Origin: CAXBCP01 sp047638395 | GTDB lineage: Bacteria > Pseudomonadota > Alphaproteobacteria > MPNO01 > UBA830 | Length of the DNA: 64,000 bases | Direction: 5' to 3' | Assembly: GCA_047638395.1 (NCBI GenBank) | Contig: JBLIMV010000001.1 | Span: forward strand, 186,001-250,000 | Part shown: piece after piece, positions 35,361-44,416 of the stretch | Layout of the letters: every line of letters starts with the position of its first letter | Position numbering within the stretch: position 1 is the first letter of the stretch | Translations under genes and position numbers: made by a program | The notes under the pieces: generated by a model | Database searches by the model: none | Told to the model about the DNA's origin: nothing | The model's input: only the letters and a program-made list of their open reading frames with translations

Positions 35361-36023
35361 ATGTCCACCCTATACGGCCCCAACCACCGCGCCTATCAGG
35401 ACCAGTTCGATACACGGCGGCTCGCCGATAATGTCGAACGCCGGGTGATCGAGCCCGTCATCAACGACTTCCACCGTGAATTTATCGACGCGCGGGACAT
35501 GTTCTGGCTGGCCACCGTTGATCATCAGGGCCGCCCCACGGTTTCCTACAAGGGCGGCGATCCCGGTTTTGTGCGGGTGCTGGATGAGCGAACGCTGGCT
35601 TTCCCGTCTTTCGACGGCAACGGCATGTTCTATTCCATGGGCAATATTGCCGGGAACGATCAGGTCGGTCTGCTGTTTACCGATTTTGAAAAACCCTACC
35701 GGCTGCGTATTCAGGGCACCGCGACCATCGATGAAAACGATCCGCTGCTGGCGGAGGTCTACGAGGCACAGTTGATTGTCCGCGTGACTGTGTCGGAGGT
35801 TTTTCGCAATTGCCCGCGCTACGTGCACCGCTACGATAAGGTGACGGGCTCGCGCTATGTGCCGCGCGACGGGGAGCACACGCCACTGGCGGGCTGGAAG
35901 CGATCGAAGGAAATCCAGCCAGACCTGCCGGCCAGGGATCACGGGCGCGCGGAGAAAGAGGGCGGATACCGGTCCTACGAGGAACAGACGGAACTGATGC
36001 GCAAAGGCAATCCGGAGGCGTAG
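35361..36023 (+). CDS. Pyridoxamine 5'-phosphate oxidase (PPOX) family flavoprotein
   Basis: 220 residues from ATG 35361 (AAAGGGG upstream). FMN-binding split barrel: FIDARDMFWLATVDHQGRPT, VSYKGGDPGFVRVLDERTLA and DGNGMFYSMGNIAGNDQVGL are typical of the PPOX group annotated as pyridoxamine 5'-phosphate oxidase-related. Charged C-terminal tail. The true PdxH substrate residues are not evident, so FMN/F420-type reductase or oxidase of unknown substrate is the safer call. Confidence 0.78.
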   Translation: MSTLYGPNHRAYQDQFDTRRLADNVERRVIEPVINDFHREFIDARDMFWLATVDHQGRPTVSYKGGDPGFVRVLDERTLAFPSFDGNGMFYSMGNIAGNDQVGLLFTDFEKPYRLRIQGTATIDENDPLLAEVYEAQLIVRVTVSEVFRNCPRYVHRYDKVTGSRYVPRDGEHTPLAGWKRSKEIQPDLPARDHGRAEKEGGYRSYEEQTELMRKGNPEA

Positions 36024-36037
36024 GGTAAAACAGGGCA

Positions 36038-36066
36038 GAATTCTCGCCGAATTCTCGCCGAATTCG
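36038..36066 (+). repeat. 11-bp tandem repeat upstream of polA
   Basis: GAATTCTCGCC occurs twice (36038-36048, 36049-36059) followed by GAATTCG. Non-coding, between the PPOX gene and the polA leader hairpin. Confidence 0.85.
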
Positions 36067-36094
36067 AGTTGTAGATTCTCGACTCTCGCGCCCC

Positions 36095-36128
36095 GTTTCT
36101 GCATGCTGTGCTTTCACAGCGCAGAAAC
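36095..36128 (+). promoter_or_regulatory. Strong hairpin in the polA 5' leader
   Basis: GTTTCTGC (36095-36102) pairs with GCAGAAAC (36121-36128), and inside it GCTGTG (36105-36110) with CACAGC (36115-36120), leaving an AT bulge and a CTTT loop: 14 base pairs. It ends 2 nt before the GGGA ribosome site and 8 nt before the ATG at 36137. No U-tract follows, so it is not a normal terminator; a translation or mRNA-stability element is possible. Confidence 0.6.
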
Positions 36129-36136
36129 AGGGACGA

Positions 36137-39100
36137 ATGAAAATGGCGGGCACGGAAGAACTTGATCATGTCTATCTGGTAGACGGATCAGCCTATATTT
36201 TCCGGGCTTTTCACGCCCTGCCGCCCATGACCCGCGCCGATGGCACACCGGTGAACGCCGTCTATGGTTTCGCCAACATGTTGACCAAGCTGGTCGAAGA
36301 TTCGGACGCCGATTTTCTCGCCGTGATTTTCGACACCGCGCGCAAGACCTTCCGCAGCGATATCTATCCTGAATACAAGGCGCACCGCCCGCCGGCGCCG
36401 GAAGAACTGATCCCGCAATTCGACCTGATCCGCGAAGCGACACGCGCCTACAGCCTGCCCTGCCTCGAGCTCGCTGGGTTCGAGGCCGACGATCTGATCG
36501 CTACTTACGCGCGCCACGCGGTGGAGCAGGGATTCGATGTCACCATCGTGTCGTCGGACAAGGATCTGATGCAGCTCGTCGGTCCCGGCGTGCGCATGAT
36601 GGATCCGATGAAGAACAAGTTTATCGGGCTGGACGAAGTGGTTGAGAAATTCGGCGTGGCGCCCAACCGGGTGGTCGACGTACAGGCGTTGCTCGGCGAT
36701 TCCACCGATAATGTGCCGGGTATCAAGGGTATCGGCGAGGCGCCGGCCGCCCAGCTTATCAACGAGTTCGGCAGTCTGGATGAGTTGTTCGAAGCGGCGA
36801 AAGATCCCGAAGCCGTCAAAGCGATGGCGATTGGCAAGGCCGATGCCTGCAAGGCGCGGATTTATGAGCTGGCCGGGCGTGAATTCAGCATCGGGTCGAC
36901 CAAGCAGCTCAAGGAAGTGCTGATCGATGAGCTTAAATTGCCCGTCCCGAATGACAAAAAGACCGGCAAACCGACGACGAACGCCGCGGCGATGAACCAT
37001 CTGGCCGCCAAGGGCCACGAGATCGCGCAGAAGATTATCGACTACCGGTTCTATTCAAAGGTGAACACCAGCTTTGCCGACCTGGTCCATAACGAGCAGG
37101 AAATTGCCGATATCTCACGCCAGCTCGTCACCCTGCGCGCCGATGTGCCGGTCGATCACAAGATCGCCGAGTTTCAGAAAAAGCGCCCCGATCCGGAGAT
37201 TCTGATCCCGTTTCTCGAAGAACAGGGTTTCAAGACCCTGCTATCCAGGGCGCGCTCTGAGTTTGGCGTCGAGGAGGTTGTTTCCACCCCCGATACCGAG
37301 ACGGCGCCGGGCGATGCGGCCTACGAGCTGGTGCAGGATGAAGACGCGCTGAAAGAATGGATTGCCGCGGCCGAAGCGGTCGGTGTGGTGGCGTTCGATA
37401 CAGAGACCTCGTCGCTGGATTCGATGCAGGCCGATCTGGTCGGGCTGTCCCTGTCGGTCAAGGGGGGCACTGCGTGCTATGTGCCGCTTGCCCATGTCGC
37501 AGCCGGTGGTGCTGCCGAGGGCGAGCTTGATCTCGGCGACGATGCCGCGCCAAAGGCGGCGGCGCCGAAGCAGATCGATTTCGATACAGCGATCGCCCTG
37601 CTCAAGCCGATGCTTGAAGACCCGGGGGTCCTGAAAGTCGGCCAGAACATTAAATACGACATGCAGGTGATGGCGCGTTACGGCATCGAAATAGCGCCGG
37701 TCGACGACACCATGGTCTTGTCCTATGTGCTCGAAGGCGGGATGCACGGGCATGGCCTGGACGAACTGGCGACGTTGCTTCTCGGCCATACCAACATCAA
37801 ATATTCAGAGGTTGCCGGTACCGGCAAGAAGCAGATCGGCTTTGCCGAGGTGGCGCTCGACAAGGCGCTCGACTACGCGGCGGAGGATGCCGAGGTTACG
37901 GGGCGTATATACCGCCAGCTCAAACCGCGCATCGCGACCGAGCATATGGCGACCGTGTATGAGACGCTGGAACGTGCGCTTATCCCGGTGCTGTCCGACA
38001 TGGAGCGCCGGGGCATCAGCATCGATGCGACCTTCCTGAAAGATCTGTCGGGCGATCTCGAAAAACGGGCCGCCGATATCGCGGAGGAAATTCACAAGCT
38101 TGCCGGGCGCGAATTCAATATCGGCTCGCCCAAGCAGCTCGGTGAAATTCTGTTCGATGAGATGAGCCTCGAAGGCGGCAAGAAGACCAAGACAGGCGCC
38201 TACGCCACCGGTGCCGATGTGCTCGAAGGTCTGGCGGCCCAGGGCCATGATCTGCCCCGGCGGGTGCTCGACTGGCGTCAGCTCACCAAGCTGCGCAGCA
38301 CCTATACCGATGCGCTGGTCGCCCAGATCAACCCGGAAACCAAGCGCGTACACACATCCTATGCGCAGGCGATCGCCTCGACCGGGCGGTTGTCATCGAC
38401 CGATCCGAACCTGCAGAATATTCCGATCCGCACCGAAGAAGGGCGCAAGATTCGCCAGGCCTTTATTGCCAACAAGGGCAATGTGCTGCTGTCGGCGGAT
38501 TATTCGCAGATTGAATTGCGGCTGCTGGCGCATGTCGCCAAGATTGAAACACTCGTCCAGGCCTTCCGCGACGGTCAGGACATTCACGCGATGACCGCGA
38601 GCGAGGTATTCGGCATCCCGGTCGAGGGCATGGACTCTTCTGTCCGGAGCCGGGCCAAGGCAATCAATTTCGGGATCATCTACGGCATCAGCCCGTTCGG
38701 GCTGGCGCGCCAGCTCGCAATTCCGCAGGGCGAGGCGAAGAAATACATCGAAAGCTATTTCGAAAAGTTCCCGGGCATCAAGGATTACATGGAAACGACC
38801 AAGACCTTCGCCCGCGAACACGGCTATGTGCAGACCATCTTCGGGCGCAAGTGTCATACCCCCGGCATTGCCGACAAAAACCCGGCGCGGCGCAATTTTT
38901 CCGAACGTGCGGCGATCAATGCGCCACTTCAGGGGGCGGCGGCGGATATTATCAAGCGGGCGATGATCCGTATCGACCCGGCGCTGGAAAAGGCGGGGCT
39001 CAGCGCGAAGATGCTGCTGCAGGTGCATGATGAACTGATCTTCGAATTGCCTGCGGCGGAACTCGAAAAGACGGCAGCCCTGGTCAAAAAGGTGATGGAG

Positions 39101-39172
39101 GGTGCAGCCCACCTGGATGTGCCCTTGGTGGTTGAAACCGGTGCCGGCGCCAACTGGGATCAGGCGCACTAA
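36137..39172 (+). CDS. polA: DNA polymerase I with a duplicated thumb segment
   Basis: 1011 residues, longer than the common 900-980. The 5'-nuclease domain (about 10-245) has YLVDGSAYIFRAFHALPP, SSDKDLMQLVGPG and GDSTDNVPGIKGIGEA. Residues 246-317 form an unexpected block (AGREFSIGSTKQLKEVLIDE onward to SFADLV) that resembles residues 656-728 of the polymerase thumb (AGREFNIGSPKQLGEILFDE onward). The proofreading domain keeps all three Exo motifs: AFDTETSSLD, GQNIKYDMQ and DYAAEDAE. Polymerase motifs A (SADYSQIELRLLA), B (RSRAKAINFGIIYGISPFG) and C (LLQVHDELIFELP) are intact. The enzyme should therefore be active in Okazaki fragment processing and repair; the role of the extra block is unknown. 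Confidence 0.95.
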   Translation: MKMAGTEELDHVYLVDGSAYIFRAFHALPPMTRADGTPVNAVYGFANMLTKLVEDSDADFLAVIFDTARKTFRSDIYPEYKAHRPPAPEELIPQFDLIREATRAYSLPCLELAGFEADDLIATYARHAVEQGFDVTIVSSDKDLMQLVGPGVRMMDPMKNKFIGLDEVVEKFGVAPNRVVDVQALLGDSTDNVPGIKGIGEAPAAQLINEFGSLDELFEAAKDPEAVKAMAIGKADACKARIYELAGREFSIGSTKQLKEVLIDELKLPVPNDKKTGKPTTNAAAMNHLAAKGHEIAQKIIDYRFYSKVNTSFADLVHNEQEIADISRQLVTLRADVPVDHKIAEFQKKRPDPEILIPFLEEQGFKTLLSRARSEFGVEEVVSTPDTETAPGDAAYELVQDEDALKEWIAAAEAVGVVAFDTETSSLDSMQADLVGLSLSVKGGTACYVPLAHVAAGGAAEGELDLGDDAAPKAAAPKQIDFDTAIALLKPMLEDPGVLKVGQNIKYDMQVMARYGIEIAPVDDTMVLSYVLEGGMHGHGLDELATLLLGHTNIKYSEVAGTGKKQIGFAEVALDKALDYAAEDAEVTGRIYRQLKPRIATEHMATVYETLERALIPVLSDMERRGISIDATFLKDLSGDLEKRAADIAEEIHKLAGREFNIGSPKQLGEILFDEMSLEGGKKTKTGAYATGADVLEGLAAQGHDLPRRVLDWRQLTKLRSTYTDALVAQINPETKRVHTSYAQAIASTGRLSSTDPNLQNIPIRTEEGRKIRQAFIANKGNVLLSADYSQIELRLLAHVAKIETLVQAFRDGQDIHAMTASEVFGIPVEGMDSSVRSRAKAINFGIIYGISPFGLARQLAIPQGEAKKYIESYFEKFPGIKDYMETTKTFAREHGYVQTIFGRKCHTPGIADKNPARRNFSERAAINAPLQGAAADIIKRAMIRIDPALEKAGLSAKMLLQVHDELIFELPAAELEKTAALVKKVMEGAAHLDVPLVVETGAGANWDQAH

Positions 39173-39316
39173 GCCACGTTCAGCCGGGCCAGCTGGGGTA
39201 GTTGGCGGTCTTCACATAATTTTAGAGAAATTCGCCTAAAAAGTAGGCATCGTCTTTCTCCGGCAACCTGGTTCTCAGGTTTCGGTGCTACTTCTGATTT
39301 TGGGTTGAATTCGCTC

Positions 39317-41320
39317 ATGTCTCTTCGTGTAAAGCTGCTCCTGGGTTTTTTGATCGTTCTGGTACTTGCCGGCGGCAAAGGCTATTTCGCGGTTCAGACC
39401 ATCACATCCACCGGCCAGCTGGCGATGGATATCTATGACCGTCAGCTCATGGCGATCAGTTTCTCCAAATCCGGCATGATCCAATTTAACAAGATGGACC
39501 GGGTCCTCGTCGAAGCTCTGGCGGGCGGAGCAATCGACGACAAGGAAGAAATGCTCGAAGATTTAAGCGATTCCCGGGAATCGCTTCTGGAAGATGTAGA
39601 GGTTGCGGCAACGCGGCTGGGGACGCCTGAGTCTAAAAAATTGGGCGCAGAGATCAAAGCGGGACTTGATGCCTGGTGGGGCCAGAGCACCCGACTGATT
39701 GAAAGCAAGCAGGGTGCGACGGTTGTTCGGATGTCGGAAGATCTGTTGGCGGTCGATCATTCGATATCTGAAAAGATCGAAGCGCTGGTCGATCATGCAA
39801 ACGAACAGGGATACCTTGCCCGCGAAGCGGCGTCCTCCGCCACCAAGGTCGCAGAGAAAACCAACCTGATCGGCATGGTCGTCTTTTTTGCCATCGGCCT
39901 GATGATTGCATACTGGCTTGGTGTCGCGATCAGTAAGCCGATCAACCGTATTAAGACCTCCATGCGCGACCTGGCAGACGGCATTGACCAGGGCGGCGAC
40001 GCTCTGCAACAGCTCGACGATGTCCCGTATACCGACCGGCGCGATGAAATCGGCGCGATGGCCGGTTCGGTACAGGTATTCAAGGAAACCGCGATGCAGG
40101 TCGCGAAGCTTCAGGTGGATATGGTTGCCCGTGAACAGGCTGCCATCGTTGAAAAGGAAGAAGCTGTCGCCGCCGCACTTTCGGGCGAGGCCGATCGTGC
40201 TGCGGATATGGAGAAAACCCGGGCGGTTGCCGCTGATCGGGCAAAATATATGGAGTTGATTTGCCGTAGTTACGACCACAGAATTACAGCGGCGCTGAAA
40301 AGCCTGATGTCTGCTTCGGGCGGTGTAGAGGAAACGTCCGTCTCAATCAAAAATAACGCAACCCAGACGACCAGCCGCGCCAAATCGGTTGAAGAAGCGG
40401 CAGAGCATGCGAGGTCGAACGTAGAGACTGTTGCCGCCGCTGCTGAAGAACTGTCCGCGTCCGGGCAGGAAATCTCGCGTATCGTTGCGGAAAGCACGGC
40501 GATTGCCCAGTCGGCAGTGGAAGAAGCATCGCAGGCTAATGAGGGTGTGAAGGTGCTCGACGAGGCTGCCCAGAAGATTGGCGAAGTTGTCAGCCTGATC
40601 AACGAGATCGCCAGCCAGACGAATTTGCTGGCACTGAATGCGACGATAGAGGCGGCGCGCGCCGGCGAAGCCGGCAAGGGTTTTGCCGTGGTCGCGACGG
40701 AGGTCAAATCGCTGGCCGATCAGACAGCGCGGGCGACGGAGGATATCTCGTCGCAGATCGTCCAGATTCAGGACGCCACACGCGACGCCGTGGGCGCGAT
40801 CAATCAGATCGGCGACACGATTACGAGTGTTGCACAGAGCACAGAAGCGATTTCAGATGCTGCCGGCCAGCAGATGGCCGCAACCCAGGAAATTGCGACC
40901 AGTGCCGCGAATGCTGCATCGCAGACCCAGCAGGTGTCGACGAATATCGCCGAGGTCAACGCCGCGGCTTCGGATACCGACAACGCTGCAGGTGTTCTGG
41001 ATCAGTCGGCCCAGGCCCTCAGCAATGAGACTGAATCGGTCGCAGATCTCCTCAAGAACTTTATGGTCGAAGTGAATTCCTTCGAAAAAATCGTTCGCGG
41101 CGAAAAAGATACAACAACCCGCGACACGGAAGCCGCGACCCCCGACGAACCCGAATCCGACGAAGCTGCGTCCGAAGAAATGCCGCCTGAAGAGATTCCG
41201 GCTGAAGAAACGCCGCCCGATGAAACCGCGCCCGATGAAACCGCGTCCGAAGAAACCGCGTCCGAAGAAACCCAGGACGCCGAAGCGGTGTCTCCGGAAG
41301 ATGTCGAAAAGGCCGCCTGA
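39317..41320 (+). CDS. Methyl-accepting chemotaxis protein
   Basis: 667 residues from ATG 39317 (TTG four codons earlier is open). TM1 about 8-24, a periplasmic helical sensor (about 25-182), TM2 about 183-205, a HAMP region (ISKPINRIKTSMRDLADG), a coiled linker, and the signalling domain whose hairpin tip EIASQTNLLALNATIEAARA lies near residue 430-450. The sensor resembles the four-helix-bundle type. After the signalling domain the C-terminus is an acidic tail of nine pentapeptide repeats (41141-41275). No CheR-tethering pentapeptide at the end. No che genes are adjacent; ligand unknown. Confidence 0.92.
   Translation: MSLRVKLLLGFLIVLVLAGGKGYFAVQTITSTGQLAMDIYDRQLMAISFSKSGMIQFNKMDRVLVEALAGGAIDDKEEMLEDLSDSRESLLEDVEVAATRLGTPESKKLGAEIKAGLDAWWGQSTRLIESKQGATVVRMSEDLLAVDHSISEKIEALVDHANEQGYLAREAASSATKVAEKTNLIGMVVFFAIGLMIAYWLGVAISKPINRIKTSMRDLADGIDQGGDALQQLDDVPYTDRRDEIGAMAGSVQVFKETAMQVAKLQVDMVAREQAAIVEKEEAVAAALSGEADRAADMEKTRAVAADRAKYMELICRSYDHRITAALKSLMSASGGVEETSVSIKNNATQTTSRAKSVEEAAEHARSNVETVAAAAEELSASGQEISRIVAESTAIAQSAVEEASQANEGVKVLDEAAQKIGEVVSLINEIASQTNLLALNATIEAARAGEAGKGFAVVATEVKSLADQTARATEDISSQIVQIQDATRDAVGAINQIGDTITSVAQSTEAISDAAGQQMAATQEIATSAANAASQTQQVSTNIAEVNAAASDTDNAAGVLDQSAQALSNETESVADLLKNFMVEVNSFEKIVRGEKDTTTRDTEAATPDEPESDEAASEEMPPEEIPAEETPPDETAPDETASEETASEETQDAEAVSPEDVEKAA
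41141..41275 (+). repeat. Nine-unit pentapeptide (15-bp) repeat in the chemoreceptor tail
   Basis: Nine in-frame 15-bp units encode PDEPE, SDEAA, SEEMP, PEEIP, AEETP, PDETA, PDETA, SEETA, SEETQ. Units 6 and 7 are identical in DNA (CCCGATGAAACCGCG) and units 8-9 nearly so. The tail is acidic and probably unstructured. Confidence 0.93.
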
Positions 41321-41341
41321 TACCGGCCAGCCGGCCACGGC

Positions 41342-43042
41342 TCAGACCACAGATATTTCCTGATCGGGCCGGTTGCGGCCCATCACACGGGTGAGCAGGA
41401 TGACCGGGATGACCCCGGCGGCGACAATGGTCAGCGCGCCAAGGGCGCATTCTTCGAGCATTTCATCAGACGCGAACTGATAGACATAGGTCGCCAGCGT
41501 GTCGAAATTGAACGGTCGCAGCAGCAGGGTCGCCGGCAGTTCCTTCATGCAATCGACGAAGATCAGGATCGCTGCCGTCATCATGCTGCCGCGGATTATC
41601 GGCAGGTTTACTTTTATCAGCGCCTGCGCCGGCCCGTGCTTCAGCGTTCGTGCGGCGTCGTCCATATGCGGCGTGACGCGCCCGAGCCCGGCTTCGAGCG
41701 TGCCGTAGGCCAACGCCAGAAACCGCACCACATAAGCGAACAGCACCGCAACGATGGTGCCCGAAAGGATCAGTCCCGTACTGACACCGAACGTGCCGCG
41801 CATAAAACCATCGATGGTGTTGTCGAAGGCGCCGAACGGAAACAGGATACCGATGGCGAGCACCGCCCCTGGTACCGCGTAGCCGAGACTGGCAAACCGC
41901 GCGAGATTGCGCAGCGTTGTGCTTTTGCGCAGTCGCACCGCATAGGCGAGAAACAGACCGATCAGCACGGCGACCCCGGCGGCGAGGGCCGCCAGCAGGA
42001 TGCTGTTGAAAGCTGCCTGCGGGAAGCGGTTGTTAAGCGAGACGTCATAGAATTCGATCGCGTAGGACATCAGCAGACCGGCCGGGACGACAAACCCGAT
42101 TAGAATCGGGGTCGTACACACGACGAGGGCAAGCGCCCTGCGCCCGCCGCGAAGTTCGAACCGTACCGGGCGCCGCGGCCGGGTGGACGTGTCGTGATAG
42201 CCGCGCTTGCGCCGGGCCAGCCGCTCCGCGACCAGCAGAAAGACAACAAATATCAGCATGACGACGGCGATCTGGGCGCCACCGCCCGTATTGTTCATCA
42301 CCAGCCAGACGTTGAACATGCCGGTGGTCAGGGTCTGGACGGCGAAGAAATCGACCGTGCCGAAATCGTTCAGTGTTTCCATCAGGACAAGGGCGACGCC
42401 GACGACAATGGATGGGCGCGCCATCGGCAGAGAGACGCGACGGAATGCTGCCCAGGGCGAACACCCGAGGGTTCGCGCCGCTTCGCCGACGCCGGAAGAC
42501 TGTTCGAGAAACGCCGAGCGTGCCAGCAGGTAGACGTAGGGGTAGAGCGTCATCGTCATCACGACGATCGCGCCGCCGAGCGAACGGATTTCGGGGAACC
42601 AGTAATCCCGTGACGTCGTCCAGCCGAAGATATCGCGCAGCAAAATCTGCACCGGGCCCGCATATTCCAGAATGTCGGTATAGACGTAAGCGACCACATA
42701 GGCGGGCATCGCCAGCGGCAGGACCAGCGCCCATTCGAAAATGCGCCGGCCCGGGAATGCGCATGTGGTGATCAGCCACGCCCCGCTCACGCCGATCAGG
42801 ATTGTGCCGGCGGCAACGCCGGCCATCAGTTCCAGCGTGGACAGGATGTACCCGGGAAGGACGGTCTCCCACAGATGCGGCCAGATATTTTCTGTCGGGA
42901 AGAAAGCGGCGCCAAGGACCGTGAGGATCGGCAGAGCGACGATTGCCGTAATAACGAAAGCGCCCGCGGCCCAGGGGTCCAGTTTGAACCGTCGGGTGCC
43001 GCGGGCGCGTGCGTTAACTGTTGAAGCCTGAATGCCGGTCAT
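41342..43042 (-). CDS. fbpB: Ferric iron ABC transporter permease (FbpB/FutB type)
   Basis: 566 residues with two fused permease halves, each about six TM helices with an EAA loop: EAARTLGCSPWAAFRRVSLP in the first and DAARTLKHGPAQALIKVNLP in the second. This fused form is typical of Fbp/Sfu/Fut ferric importers. Located 38 bp after the binding-protein gene on the minus strand, so it is in its operon. No ATP-binding subunit is encoded next to it, so the ATPase must lie elsewhere. Confidence 0.9.
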   Translation of the reverse strand: MTGIQASTVNARARGTRRFKLDPWAAGAFVITAIVALPILTVLGAAFFPTENIWPHLWETVLPGYILSTLELMAGVAAGTILIGVSGAWLITTCAFPGRRIFEWALVLPLAMPAYVVAYVYTDILEYAGPVQILLRDIFGWTTSRDYWFPEIRSLGGAIVVMTMTLYPYVYLLARSAFLEQSSGVGEAARTLGCSPWAAFRRVSLPMARPSIVVGVALVLMETLNDFGTVDFFAVQTLTTGMFNVWLVMNNTGGGAQIAVVMLIFVVFLLVAERLARRKRGYHDTSTRPRRPVRFELRGGRRALALVVCTTPILIGFVVPAGLLMSYAIEFYDVSLNNRFPQAAFNSILLAALAAGVAVLIGLFLAYAVRLRKSTTLRNLARFASLGYAVPGAVLAIGILFPFGAFDNTIDGFMRGTFGVSTGLILSGTIVAVLFAYVVRFLALAYGTLEAGLGRVTPHMDDAARTLKHGPAQALIKVNLPIIRGSMMTAAILIFVDCMKELPATLLLRPFNFDTLATYVYQFASDEMLEECALGALTIVAAGVIPVILLTRVMGRNRPDQEISVV

Positions 43043-43080
43043 AGGAGACTTTTTTCAGGCAAAGACCCGGAGGTCAATCC

Positions 43081-44124
43081 TCAGTTGGTCACTGGTCCGT
43101 CATTATAGCCGACCGTGTTGACGATTTTCAGCGCGGCAGACCGGTTCTTGGCGATCGTGTCGAGCGAAACCGTGTCACGCGGGAACTTGCCCCATGACTC
43201 GAGCAGGGGAGACGCCTTCACGTTCGGGTCGATCGGGTATTCGTTGTTGACGTTGGCATAGATGCTCTGGGCTTTCTTGCTTGTCAGAAATTCCATCAGT
43301 TTGAGGGCGTTCGCTTTGTTCGGCGAATGCTTCGTCATCATCACGCCGCTGACATTCATGTGGGTGCCTTTGCCCGCGAGTGTCGGGAAGACGAGATTGG
43401 CGGAAGCGGCCCAGGGCTTTTGCTTCTCGTTCTTCAGCATCAGCGCCATGTAATAGTGGTTGCCCACGGCGACATCGCAGACGCCTTCCATGATCGCCTT
43501 GACCTGCGCGCGGTCGTTGCCCTGGGGTTTGCGTGCCAGGTTTGCCTTGACGCCCCTCAGCCACTCGGTGGCCTTGGCTTCGCCGTAATGGCCGATATAG
43601 GCGGCGAGCATGGCAATGTTGTAGGCGTGGTCGCCCTTGCGGGTGCAGACCTTGCCGCGCCATTTCGGATCGGCGAGCTCTTCGTAGGATGTAATCGCGC
43701 CTTTGCTGACACGGTCCTTCGACGTGTAGAGCAGACGCGCCCGCAGTGTCAGCCCGTACCACAGGCCTTCGGCATCGCGATAAGCGGCAGGAACCGCTTT
43801 TTCCAGTGCAGCGGATTTAACCGGCTGTGCAAGCCCTGCATTGACGACCGCCGCCAGCCGCCCGATATCGACCGTGAAGACCAGGTCGGCCGGGCTGTTG
43901 CGCCCTTCCGCCTGAAGACGTTTGATCAGGCCTTTCTTGGCGAAGACGACGTTGACCTTCACGCCGGTTTCCTGGGTGAAGGCATCGAAAAGCGGTTTCA
44001 CCAAAACGCCCTGGCGATAGGAATAGACGTTAACTTCGGCCGCGGAGGCGCCAGACATGGGTGCCGTTACGGTTGCTGTCGGCGCCGCAATCAATGCGAC
44101 GGCGGCGAGGAGGCGGTATTTCAT
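43081..44124 (-). CDS. fbpA: Ferric iron periplasmic binding protein (FbpA/FutA type)
   Basis: 347 residues. Signal peptide about 1-29 (MSGASAAEV cleavage region). Mature start EVNVYSYRQGVLVKPLFDAF and the two-Tyr motif in VAVGNHYYMALML are the iron ligands of the FbpA/FutA family. LLYTSKDRVSKGAITSYEEL and DPKWRGKVCTRKG are typical. Supplies Fe3+ to the permease at 41342. Upstream, Fur-like boxes at 44238-44252 and 44345-44361 agree with iron control. Confidence 0.93.
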   Translation of the reverse strand: MKYRLLAAVALIAAPTATVTAPMSGASAAEVNVYSYRQGVLVKPLFDAFTQETGVKVNVVFAKKGLIKRLQAEGRNSPADLVFTVDIGRLAAVVNAGLAQPVKSAALEKAVPAAYRDAEGLWYGLTLRARLLYTSKDRVSKGAITSYEELADPKWRGKVCTRKGDHAYNIAMLAAYIGHYGEAKATEWLRGVKANLARKPQGNDRAQVKAIMEGVCDVAVGNHYYMALMLKNEKQKPWAASANLVFPTLAGKGTHMNVSGVMMTKHSPNKANALKLMEFLTSKKAQSIYANVNNEYPIDPNVKASPLLESWGKFPRDTVSLDTIAKNRSAALKIVNTVGYNDGPVTN

Positions 44125-44237
44125 CCTGGAAACTCCCTGGAAGCGTGAGGACCCTGAGCGGATCCTGTTTGTTGACCCAAATATAACTTGTCTTCTGAGC
44201 GTTTTCTAAGGGCTTCACATTATCCTGTCAACGGTAA

Positions 44238-44252
44238 TGCAAATCATTCGCA
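44238..44252. promoter_or_regulatory. Fur/Mur-like iron box upstream of fbpA
   Basis: TGCAAATCATTCGCA is a 7-1-7 inverted repeat with 6 of 7 positions paired, matching the alphaproteobacterial Fur-family site pattern TGCAAAT-N-ATTTGCA. It is 114 bp upstream of the fbpA start in the divergent gap. Confidence 0.5.
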
Positions 44253-44344
44253 ATATTGTGACGGTGTCCAGTAAAGAGATATATCCAATTATTTCAATTG
44301 GTTAATTGATGCTGATCAATCCAGGAAAATTATTATTATTGTAA

Positions 44345-44361
44345 TTGAGAATGAGTCGCAA
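44345..44361. promoter_or_regulatory. Second Fur-like box, before the PadR-like gene
   Basis: TTGAGAATGAGTCGCAA resembles the classic TGAGAATGA half of Fur sites, with 5 of 7 positions paired around a central G. It lies 56 bp before the ATG at 44417 in an AT-rich stretch. It suggests the regulator gene is itself iron controlled. The rest of the 292-bp gap shows no gene. Confidence 0.4.
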
Positions 44362-44416
44362 TAAGAAGGGGGTGCAAAACCACGCGATCACCGCGCCAAA
44401 CATATGAGGCTTCCTG

